NCBI RefSeq assembly: GCF_900103135.1
Contig: NZ_FNGO01000015.1
Coordinates: 1-64,000 of the forward strand
Source of the DNA: Halarsenatibacter silvermanii
GTDB taxonomy: Bacteria > Bacillota > Halanaerobiia > Halanaerobiales > Halarsenatibacteraceae
Length of the DNA: 64,000 nucleotides
Reading direction: 5' to 3'
Part shown: positions 54,527-64,000 of the stretch, one piece after another
How the letters are laid out: every line of letters starts with the position of its first letter
Numbering within the stretch: position 1 is the first letter of the stretch
Position numbers and translations under genes: made by a program
The notes under the pieces: generated by a model
The model's input: the letters and a program-made list of their open reading frames with translations, nothing else
Told to the model about the DNA's origin: nothing
Database searches by the model: none

Positions 54527-54555
54527 ATTATATGTCATTTGATCTGGCTAGTCAA
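54527..54555 (-). promoter_or_regulatory. Promoter for rnpA
   Basis: On the minus strand TTGACT (54555-54550) and TATAAT (54532-54527) are 17 bases apart. Transcription would start near 54520, about 40 bases before the ATT codon. It begins the rnpA-yidD-yidC-jag operon. Confidence 0.85.
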
Positions 54556-55054
54556 GAGAGATGATCTATCCTGAGAGCTGGTTGTGGAAAAAAGCTCTTC
54601 TTTTTAATAGGTTATCCACAAAAATTCCGGTTGTTGAAAACTTGTTGATAAAATGTTGACATTCTGTTATTATGTTAATACTTCTTGTGGAAAACTGACA
54701 ATGTTGGACTTTAACACAGGTATATGCCTGTTGAAAATTTGTTTTTCACATAAGAAGTTATCGGCGATATTTCGTTCTTAAGCCCGCAGGTTATCCACAA
54801 GAACATGAGTTTTTATCCACAATTTGTTGATAACCCGTCTAAAATACGGGATAAGTCCAATTTTTTGTGGATAACTTGTTAATTACAACCCGAGTTTTAA
54901 ACAGGGCCTGTTAAAATTTTTTCAGCAAATTTAACTTATTCCCTGCCCTAAAAGCAATTAAAGGGCAGATATTTTACTGTGGATAACTTGCCTTTTTTAA
55001 GATGATTATTCCACAAGTTGTGGATAACTTGCCAAGAAACAGGAGGTTTATCTT
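54556..55054. other. oriC, left part (dnaA-upstream DnaA-box cluster)
   Basis: At least six perfect DnaA boxes can be read: TTATCCACA at 54612-54620, 54791-54799 and 54813-54821 (plus strand), and TGTGGATAA at 54866-54874, 54978-54986 and 55019-55027 (minus strand). Several near matches (TGTTGATAA, TGTGGAAAA) lie between. The region is AT-rich and holds no gene; in particular the expected rpmH is absent. Confidence 0.93.
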
Positions 55055-56440
55055 ATGACCGACAATCAGGAGCAACTGGAAGAAGTCTGGAAAGAAACTT
55101 TAGAAGTTATCCGTGAACAGGTGAGCAATCCCAGCTTTAAAACATGGTTTTCCGATACTGAGATAGCTGGCATAACTCAGGATGATGTCATTCAGCTCAA
55201 AGTTCCGGATGATTTTGTCAAAGATTGGATATCATCACATTATCGACCTCTTATAGCTGAAACTATTTCCGATATAAGCGGACGCAATCTTGATATAGAA
55301 TTTCTCACTCCCGAGGAACTCGAAAAATCAGATTCACAACCCTCACCTGCATCAAAAGAAAGTCAGGATGAGGAAGAGACCATAAAAGAGGTGGATAATA
55401 ATCAGCTCAAGGATGGTTTGAATGAAAAATACACTTTCGATACTTTTGTAGTTGGTAACAGCAACAGATTTGCTCATGCTGCTTCTCTGGCTGTAGCTGA
55501 AGCTCCTGCCAAAGCTTATAATCCACTTTTCATATATGGCGAAGTCGGTCTGGGCAAAACTCATCTAATGCAGGCTATCGCTCACTTCATTCTTGATCAT
55601 AATCCCAGGCAGAAAGTTGTATATGTTTCTTCGGAAACATTTACGAATGAACTGATAAACGCCATCAAAGACGATAGGACTGTTGATTTCCGCGATAAAT
55701 ATCGCAATATAGATATACTGCTGGTCGACGATATTCAGTTTTTAGCAGGAAAAGAGAGAACCCAGGAGGAATTTTTTCATACCTTTAATGCTCTTCACGA
55801 GGCAAATAGACAGCTGATAATATCCAGCGATAGACCGCCCAAGGAGATACCCACTCTCGAAGAAAGGCTGCGCTCAAGATTTGAATGGGGTTTGATTACC
55901 GATATTCAAAAACCTGATCTCGAGACTAGAATCGCCATTTTGCGCAAAAAAGCTGATCTGGAAGAACTGGAAATACCCAACGAGGTTATCATATACATAG
56001 CCAACAAAATTCAATCAAATATAAGAGAACTGGAAGGCGCCCTTATCAAAGTTATAGCTTATTCGGATCTGGTTGATAGAGATGTAGATTTAGAGCTTGC
56101 CCAGGAGGCTCTCAAAGACCTGGTCAGAGAAGAAGAATCCGGTGCTATCGAACTTGATATAACCGGCATAAAACAGGTAGTAGCTGAACACTACAATGTA
56201 ACTACAGAAGAGATTGATTCCAAACGCAGAACTCAGGAAATAGTGCTCCCCCGACAGGTGGCGATGTATCTTTCCCGGGAGCTGACAGATTCATCTCTTC
56301 CTAAAATTGGAGAGGAATTCGGAGACAGAGATCATACCACGGTTATGTATGCTCACAATAAGATTTCCGATCGCCTGGAAGAAGATGATCAGTTCAAAAA
56401 AACCCTGCAGACTCTGGAACAAAAACTGGAAAGAAAATAA
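55055..56440 (+). CDS. dnaA: Chromosomal replication initiator DnaA
   Basis: 461 residues. The N-terminal domain holds [20 protein letters not shown], a linker follows (about 85-125, acidic), then the AAA+ domain with [13 protein letters not shown] (Walker A), [13 protein letters not shown] (Walker B) and [10 protein letters not shown]. The C-terminal box-binding helix-turn-helix ends with [22 protein letters not shown] precedes the ATG. It lies between the two parts of oriC. Confidence 0.97.
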   Translation: MTDNQEQLEEVWKETLEVIREQVSNPSFKTWFSDTEIAGITQDDVIQLKVPDDFVKDWISSHYRPLIAETISDISGRNLDIEFLTPEELEKSDSQPSPASKESQDEEETIKEVDNNQLKDGLNEKYTFDTFVVGNSNRFAHAASLAVAEAPAKAYNPLFIYGEVGLGKTHLMQAIAHFILDHNPRQKVVYVSSETFTNELINAIKDDRTVDFRDKYRNIDILLVDDIQFLAGKERTQEEFFHTFNALHEANRQLIISSDRPPKEIPTLEERLRSRFEWGLITDIQKPDLETRIAILRKKADLEELEIPNEVIIYIANKIQSNIRELEGALIKVIAYSDLVDRDVDLELAQEALKDLVREEESGAIELDITGIKQVVAEHYNVTTEEIDSKRRTQEIVLPRQVAMYLSRELTDSSLPKIGEEFGDRDHTTVMYAHNKISDRLEEDDQFKKTLQTLEQKLERK

Positions 56441-56681
56441 ATATCTGGTCTGTTGATAAGCTGTTAATTTGTTGTTAAGCATCTGTGGAAGCAAATGTGG
56501 ACAACTTTATGGTGATATATGCCTGTTTAGATGTGGATAACTTTTTCGGGCGGCTAACATATTATCCACAGGCTAATATCTCTATCATATCAAGTTTAAT
56601 CATGCTTTTCCACATTTCCACAACCCCTTACTGTTACTACTATTGAATATGATAAGATATATTATTTGTGGAGGTGGCAAA
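56441..56681. other. oriC, right part with DnaA boxes and DnaA-trio-like unwinding region
   Basis: Perfect DnaA boxes are at 56532-56540 (TGTGGATAA) and 56562-56570 (TTATCCACA). A near match TTTTCCACA (56606-56614) is followed by a short CCCC run. Then comes TTACTGTTACTACTATTG (56628-56645), which reads as consecutive triplets TTA-CTG-TTA-CTA-CTA-TTG, and an AT-rich stretch. The order box, GC-rich spacer, trios and AT-rich DNA is like the unwinding site known from Bacillus subtilis. Confidence 0.85.
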
Positions 56682-57806
56682 ATGAAATTTAAAATTCAAC
56701 AAAAAGTTTTCCACAATGCACTGATAAAGTCCAAAAGAGCTATATCTACCAGCAACACAATGCCGATACTTTCCGGAGTGCTTTTAGAAGCCGATGAAGA
56801 AGGCAACCTGGTTTTAACTGCTACTGACCTGGAAATTGGTATAGTATTGAAATTGGGAGCGGATGTTGAAAAGATGGGAAAAATTGTCATACCTGGTGAC
56901 GAGCTAAGCAGTATCATAAGAGAACTGCCGGAAGGAACCCTTGAGTTTTCAGTCGACCAGTCGGAGTACTCTGCTGAAATTATTACGGAAAGTTCCGAGT
57001 TTATGCTGCGGGGCTTTAAACCGGAGGAATTTCCCGAACTGCCGGAGGTTGATATCACGACCAGTTTTTCTCTGGAAGCCGACAAATTCAAGGATATGGT
57101 GGACAAAGTTAAATTTTCCTGTTCAAAAAAGGCTTCTCAACCGGGTTTAACCGGGGCTTTACTGACAGTTGACACTGATAGTATCACCATGGTTGCGACA
57201 AATACCTTTAGAATGGCGTATTACAAAAGGGAGATGGAGCTGCCAGATGTAGAGGAAAAAAGTAGAGCTATAATACCCCAAAATACTCTTTCGGAAGCCA
57301 GCAGATTGATCGATGATGAAGATGATGAGATTTACGTGGAGATGGGCTCCAATCACTGTAGATTTACCTGCGGAGATGTAATCATCACTTCCAGATTGAT
57401 AGAAGGCAAATTTCCCAATTATAAGCAGGTTATGCCTGATGATTATTCAGCAGAAGTTAACGTTTCCAAGAGAGGACTCCGCCAGGCGGTAAAACGAGTC
57501 TCTACCATTGCCCGGCTCGACTCCAATGTAATAGAACTGGATTTTGATGAGGATTTGCTGACGATCGAATCATCAGCTTCCGAGAAGGGTCACGGAAAAG
57601 AAGAGGTGAGAATAAATCTTACCGGTCAGCCCCAGCAAAGCATTAAAATCGACGCTTCTTATATGCTGGATGGTCTGAAAGTTCTCGATGAGGAAAGTGT
57701 AAGACTGGAGCTCATCGGTAAAATCAATCCTATAACCATGAAAAATCCCGGCAGTGATGAGTATATTTATCTAATCATGCCTATCAGACCTGACAGCAGT
57801 GAGTAA
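56682..57806 (+). CDS. dnaN: DNA polymerase III sliding clamp, beta subunit
   Basis: 374 residues. MKFKIQQKVFHNALIKSKRA, NTMPILSGVLLEADEEGNLV and the ending EYIYLIMPIRPDSSE show the three-domain clamp. The ATG at 56682 follows GGAGGTGG, so an upstream in-frame ATG (56643), which lies in the origin's trio region, is rejected. Confidence 0.96.
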   Translation: MKFKIQQKVFHNALIKSKRAISTSNTMPILSGVLLEADEEGNLVLTATDLEIGIVLKLGADVEKMGKIVIPGDELSSIIRELPEGTLEFSVDQSEYSAEIITESSEFMLRGFKPEEFPELPEVDITTSFSLEADKFKDMVDKVKFSCSKKASQPGLTGALLTVDTDSITMVATNTFRMAYYKREMELPDVEEKSRAIIPQNTLSEASRLIDDEDDEIYVEMGSNHCRFTCGDVIITSRLIEGKFPNYKQVMPDDYSAEVNVSKRGLRQAVKRVSTIARLDSNVIELDFDEDLLTIESSASEKGHGKEEVRINLTGQPQQSIKIDASYMLDGLKVLDEESVRLELIGKINPITMKNPGSDEYIYLIMPIRPDSSE

Positions 57807-57886
57807 TATATAATGACAAAGGGTAGTGTCAAAAGATCTATGAAAGAGAAGGATGACCGGTATAAAAATAGAAGGGAGGTCGAAAT

Positions 57887-58117
57887 ATGGAAGGGGAAAT
57901 TCACGATATAAAAATCAATACTGAAACTATAAATCTTGATCAATTCCTGAAATGGGCCAATATAGTTGAAAGCGGTGGGCAGGCAAAAAACTTAATTCAG
58001 GCAGGAGAAGTACGGGTAAATGGAGAAGTAAATTACAGCAGGTCAAAAACAATAAAACCTGGAGATTTTGTTTCCTTAAAGGAAAGCAATGATAAATTTA
58101 AAGTAAGTAGTGATTAA
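57887..58117 (+). CDS. S4-domain RNA-binding protein (YaaA-type)
   Basis: 76 residues. INLDQFLKWANIVESGGQAK, then LIQAGEVRVNGEVNYSRSKT, is a single S4 RNA-binding fold, the small protein usually found between dnaN and recF in Firmicutes. It is thought to act in ribosome assembly. GGGAGGT precedes the ATG. Its stop is followed directly by the recF ATG. Confidence 0.93.
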   Translation: MEGEIHDIKINTETINLDQFLKWANIVESGGQAKNLIQAGEVRVNGEVNYSRSKTIKPGDFVSLKESNDKFKVSSD

Positions 58118-59236
58118 ATGCGAATTACACGTCTTTTTGTCGACAATTTTCGCAATCTATCTTCAGTGCTCGTTGATTTTAATAAGGATATAAATATTAT
58201 ACTGGGAGCTAATGGTCAGGGAAAAACAAATTTGCTCGAGGCTATATATTATCTGGGTACTGGTCGATCTCACCGCACTTCCCGGGTCAAAGAATTGATC
58301 AACAAGGAGTCGGAAGAAAATCCGGCTGTTGTTCAGGTTAAACTGAAGAGATCAGAAAATATTGAGGATAAGCTTTCACTGCGCCTGGAAGCGGAAGAAA
58401 GGGTTTATAAGATTAACGATGATGAGGTGGAGAGGCTTGAGCATTTCACCGGTAAACTCAACGTGGTGCTATTTTCTCCCGAAGATTTGAAACTGGTCAA
58501 AGGCAGCCCTTCTCAGCGCAGAGATTTTATAGATGTGGAAGTTTCCCAGGTCAATTCCAGTTATTATCGCAGGTTAAAACGTTATGAAAAGATTCTGCGC
58601 CAGCGCAATGATTTGCTCAAAGATTTGAGAGCGGGCAGACGCGAAAAAGATGAGCTGATCACGGTATTTACCGAGCAGTTGGTGGAACTGGGAAGCGAGG
58701 TAGTGGCCAAAAGACAGGAAGTGGTGGAAAAACTGAAAATTTTGGCCAGGCTGCATCAGCGCAAATTGACCGACAACGAGGAAAATTTAAGGGTGAATTA
58801 TGAGCTTAGTTTCCCGGTGGATGATGATGAATCTGTTAAAGATGCTTTCAAAAGGGAGCTCAATGAGAAAATTAATAAGGAGATAGAGAGAGGTTATACT
58901 CTCTGTGGTCCTCATCGGGATGATTTAAAATTGGAACTAAATGGTGAGGACGTGCGTAAATATGGTTCTCAGGGCCAGCAGCGCACCGTCGCCCTGGCTC
59001 TCAAGCTATCAGAACTGGAATTTATGAAATCTGAATCCGGAGAATATCCTGTTCTGCTCCTGGATGATGTGTTCTCTGAACTGGACAGCAGACGGAGAGA
59101 GCTGCTGATGGAATTTATCGGCAGCCGGGTACAGACTTTTTTGACTACAACCGATCGTGTTCTGGCGGAGGAAGTAACTGCCGATGAAAAACATTTTTAT
59201 AAAATAGAGCAGGGAGTTATCAGCCAGGGATGGTGA
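58118..59236 (+). CDS. recF: DNA replication and repair protein RecF
   Basis: 372 residues. ILGANGQGKTNLLEAIYYLG is the Walker A motif, GTGRSHR follows, and PVLLLDDVFSELDSRRRELL is the signature/Walker B region. It helps load RecA at gaps. The ATG abuts the S4 gene stop (TAAATG), indicating coupling. Confidence 0.96.
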   Translation: MRITRLFVDNFRNLSSVLVDFNKDINIILGANGQGKTNLLEAIYYLGTGRSHRTSRVKELINKESEENPAVVQVKLKRSENIEDKLSLRLEAEERVYKINDDEVERLEHFTGKLNVVLFSPEDLKLVKGSPSQRRDFIDVEVSQVNSSYYRRLKRYEKILRQRNDLLKDLRAGRREKDELITVFTEQLVELGSEVVAKRQEVVEKLKILARLHQRKLTDNEENLRVNYELSFPVDDDESVKDAFKRELNEKINKEIERGYTLCGPHRDDLKLELNGEDVRKYGSQGQQRTVALALKLSELEFMKSESGEYPVLLLDDVFSELDSRRRELLMEFIGSRVQTFLTTTDRVLAEEVTADEKHFYKIEQGVISQGW

Positions 59237-59240
59237 AATT

Positions 59241-61441
<2,201 letters not shown>

Positions 61442-61455
61442 GGAAGGGATAAATA

Positions 61456-63882
61456 ATGGTGGAAGCTGATAAAGTAAAAAAAGTGCCTATAGATGAGGAA
61501 ATGAAGGGAGCCTATCTGGATTATGCTATGAGTGTCATAGTAGGTCGGGCTCTTCCCAGGGTCGAAGATGGTTTAAAACCCGTTCACCGGCGTATACTTT
61601 ATGCTTTAAAAGACCTTGGCATAACATCTAATGGCGCTCATAAAAAATCAGCGCGAATAGTTGGAGAAGTTCTGGGTAAATATCATCCTCATGGAGAATC
61701 CTCCGTATATGATTCCATGGTCAGAATGGCCCAGGAATTTTCCTATCGTTATCCGCTGGTTGATGGTCACGGTAATTTTGGGTCAGTCGATGGCGATTCC
61801 GCTGCTGCCATGCGATATACCGAATCAAAAATGTCTCCTATCAGTGAAGAGATGCTGAGAGATATTAACAAGGACACAGTCGATTTTACTTCCAATTTTG
61901 ACGATACTCTGGAAGAACCGGAGGTGCTGCCGGCCAGAATTCCTAACCTGCTGGTTAATGGCAGCGCCGGCATAGCTGTAGGTATGTCAACCAGCATACC
62001 TCCGCATAATCTTGGTGATGTTATAGATGGTATAATCAGGTTGATCGATAATCCCAATCTGACCATCGAGGAATTGATGGAATCAATACCCGGTCCTGAT
62101 TTTCCCACCGGCGGTTCTATCATGAATCAAAACGAAATATTGAAGGCCTATCGGTCGGGAAGAGGTAGATTGAGAGTAAGAGCTAAAACCAGGATTGAAA
62201 AAAGTGATGATTCACCTCCCCGGATAATTGTAGAAGAACTGCCCTATCAGGTGAATAAAGCCCGATTGATAGAAAAAATTGCCCAGCAGGTCAGAGATGA
62301 AGAAATTACCCAGATTAAAGATTTGAGAGATGAGTCCGATCGCCGCGGACTCCGAATAGTCATCGAACTCAAAAAAGGAACGAATCCCGATGTTCTTCTC
62401 AATTTGCTCTATAAAAATTCAAGGCTGCAGACAACCTTTAGCGTTATTATGCTGGCTCTGGTGGAAGGAGAGCCGGAACTTCTGTCTTTAAAGGAGATGC
62501 TCTATCATTATCTCGAGCATCAAAAGGAGGTTGTACGCCGGCGCACCGAGTATGATTTGGAAAAGGCTGAAAAAAGAGCTCATATAGTTGAGGGTTATCT
62601 TCGTGCTCTTGACGCCATAGATGAAATAGTTGAGCTTATCAAACAGGCTCCTGACAGCGATACAGCTTCTGATAAGCTTCAGAGAGAATATGATTTTAGC
62701 GAAAAACAGGCCGATGCCATTCTCTCCATGCGGCTAAAAAGATTGACTGCTCTTGAAAGAGAGAAGCTGGAAAATGAGTTTGAAAAACTGCAGGTTGAAA
62801 TTAGTGAACTTCGCGGTATACTCGAGAGCGAAGAAAAGCTGATGAACACCATCAAAGAGGAAATGCTGGAAATCAAAGAAAAATATGATGATGAAAGACG
62901 AACTGAAATACTGAATCAGGATACAGACCTTGATATGGAGGATTTGATAGCTGAAAAAGAGATGGTCATTTCCCTGACTGAAAGGGATTATATCAAAAGA
63001 ACTCCAGTGGAGACCTATCGTCCTCAGCACCGGGCCGGAAAAGGCATAATAGGAATGGATATAAGAGAGGATGATGAGATCAAAGAAATGATCACAGCCA
63101 CCACTCATGATACTTTTTTATTCTTCACAGATAAGGGAAGTATGTACAGGCTGAAGGGTTATCAAATTCCGAAAGCCGGCCGCACAGCCCGGGGCAATGC
63201 AATCATAAATCTCCTCTCCCTTGACAGGGATGAAAGTATAGATGCGGTTATAACGATGGATGAATATGAAGAAGGTTATTTAGTAATGGCCACCAGAAAT
63301 GGTCAGATAAAACGTTCAAAACTGGAAAATTATAATTCCAATTACTCCGGCCTTAAGGCTATCAGGCTGGCCGAAGATGATCGGCTGGTAGATGTTTTAA
63401 AAACAAAAGGGAACGAGGATATCTTACTTATCACTTCTGAGGGAAACTGTATTAAGTTTTCAGAAGAGGATCTGCGCCCTATAGGCCGCAATACCTTTGG
63501 AGTAAAAGGAATAGAGCTGGAGGGAGATGATCATGTAGCTGCCATGGCCAGAAGTGGACGCGGCGATCATCTAATGGTATTATCTGATCGCGGATATGGC
63601 AAAAAAACTTCTTTGAAAGATTATCGACTGCAGCAGCGAGGTGGTAAAGGAGTAATAACTGCCAGACTCAGCAATATTGAGGAGAAAATTGCCGGAGCTG
63701 AAGTGGTCGATCAAAATCTTGATCAGGATTTATTCATTATGACCCGGGCCGGCAAGATAATAAGAGTTAAAATTGAAGAGATATCTGAGTTTGGACGCAA
63801 TACCCAGGGAGTAAAAATAATTACCCCAGAAGAAAGCGACATAGTTGCTGCTCTTTCTGTATTTGATCCCGAAACTGACTGA
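61456..63882 (+). CDS. gyrA: DNA gyrase subunit A
   Basis: 808 residues. [40 protein letters not shown] and [13 protein letters not shown] (catalytic tyrosine near residue 122) are present. The C-terminal beta-pinwheel contains the GyrA box [10 protein letters not shown] and repeats of the form GRxxxGVK. It follows gyrB by 14 bases. Confidence 0.96.
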   Translation: MVEADKVKKVPIDEEMKGAYLDYAMSVIVGRALPRVEDGLKPVHRRILYALKDLGITSNGAHKKSARIVGEVLGKYHPHGESSVYDSMVRMAQEFSYRYPLVDGHGNFGSVDGDSAAAMRYTESKMSPISEEMLRDINKDTVDFTSNFDDTLEEPEVLPARIPNLLVNGSAGIAVGMSTSIPPHNLGDVIDGIIRLIDNPNLTIEELMESIPGPDFPTGGSIMNQNEILKAYRSGRGRLRVRAKTRIEKSDDSPPRIIVEELPYQVNKARLIEKIAQQVRDEEITQIKDLRDESDRRGLRIVIELKKGTNPDVLLNLLYKNSRLQTTFSVIMLALVEGEPELLSLKEMLYHYLEHQKEVVRRRTEYDLEKAEKRAHIVEGYLRALDAIDEIVELIKQAPDSDTASDKLQREYDFSEKQADAILSMRLKRLTALEREKLENEFEKLQVEISELRGILESEEKLMNTIKEEMLEIKEKYDDERRTEILNQDTDLDMEDLIAEKEMVISLTERDYIKRTPVETYRPQHRAGKGIIGMDIREDDEIKEMITATTHDTFLFFTDKGSMYRLKGYQIPKAGRTARGNAIINLLSLDRDESIDAVITMDEYEEGYLVMATRNGQIKRSKLENYNSNYSGLKAIRLAEDDRLVDVLKTKGNEDILLITSEGNCIKFSEEDLRPIGRNTFGVKGIELEGDDHVAAMARSGRGDHLMVLSDRGYGKKTSLKDYRLQQRGGKGVITARLSNIEEKIAGAEVVDQNLDQDLFIMTRAGKIIRVKIEEISEFGRNTQGVKIITPEESDIVAALSVFDPETD

Positions 63883-63925
63883 AAAAATGAATTTTACAAG
63901 TTAAAAAATTACAGCCTTTTGCGGG

Positions 63926-63953
63926 CCCAAAAATTTTCTTCCGGGCCTTTTAT
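63926..63953 (+). terminator. Possible terminator after gyrA
   Basis: GGCCC pairs with GGGCC around an AT-rich loop, followed by TTTTATT. The stem is short, so support is moderate. Confidence 0.5.
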
Positions 63954-63982
63954 TATTTTAAAGAATCAGGGAGGTATCTGCT

Positions 63983-64000
63983 TTGTCTATCTATATCATT
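63983..64000 (+). CDS. Possible start of next gene (partial)
   Basis: AGGGAGGT is followed by TTG at 63983 and five more codons (SIYII) to the window edge. The product cannot be identified. Confidence 0.35.

Noticed and set aside
54482-54538. ATG at 54538 as rnpA start
   Set aside because: It lies between the -35 and -10 boxes, has no ribosome site and adds 19 non-family residues.

Overview
The window looks like chromosome from an anaerobic, probably halophilic member of the Firmicutes (Halanaerobiales-like; this placement is inference). It holds the replication origin in the classic Firmicutes order: parB-parA-rsmG-mnmG-mnmE-jag-yidC-yidD-rnpA, oriC, dnaA, oriC, dnaN-S4 protein-recF-DUF370-gyrB-gyrA. 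The predicted proteins are rich in Asp and Glu, and sodium-coupled or potassium-linked transport genes (AGCS symporter, TrkA, a TRAP binding protein) suit a salty habitat. Low-oxygen metabolism is suggested by the anaerobic corrin pathway, the siroheme-dependent heme pathway and the molybdenum-cofactor genes mobA and mobB.

Left part (1-13.9 kb): the start of a TRAP solute-binding protein, transketolase and a small transaldolase, a Na+/alanine-type symporter behind a structured leader, cysteine synthase, a highly diverged PurD-like protein, purA, then a plus-strand block of DnaD-like protein, DnaB helicase, a small unknown protein and an M23/LytM-like protein.

Middle (13.9-32.1 kb): twenty genes on the minus strand between a cobalamin riboswitch (about 32.1 kb) and a strong terminator (13.9 kb). 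First come cbiX-cbiC-cbiD-cbiE-cbiT-cbiL-cbiF-cbiG-cbiH-cbiJ, then hemA-sirC-hemC-cobA/hemD-ahbC-hemB-ahbD-ahbA-ahbB-hemL. Together they make the tetrapyrrole precursor from glutamyl-tRNA, branch at precorrin-2/sirohydrochlorin, carry one branch through much of the corrin ring, and carry the other through siroheme to heme by the AhbABCD route. No hemE, hemN/G or hemH is present in the window.

Right-middle (32.3-46.4 kb): a small acidic protein, an MFS transporter, mobB-mobA, the rplI / DUF2232 / rpsR-ssb-rpsF group, ychF, a DUF951 protein, a TPR protein, and the glycine cleavage genes gcvT-gcvH-gcvPA-gcvPB under a single-aptamer glycine riboswitch, followed by a TrkA protein.

Right part (46.4-64 kb): the partition genes with two perfect parS sites, tRNA modification genes, the membrane insertion/RNase P group and the bipartite origin. 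The left arm is mostly on the minus strand, so it is co-oriented with replication leaving oriC; the plus-strand blocks there are head-on.

Points beyond routine annotation: a dispersed repeat family in intergenic regions (two 96-base copies differ at 8 positions, all transitions); apparent ATT start codons for gcvT and rnpA, each behind a well-spaced Shine-Dalgarno; no rpmH beside rnpA; a DnaA-trio-like stretch before dnaN; and a PurD homologue that has lost its ATP-grasp signature residues.
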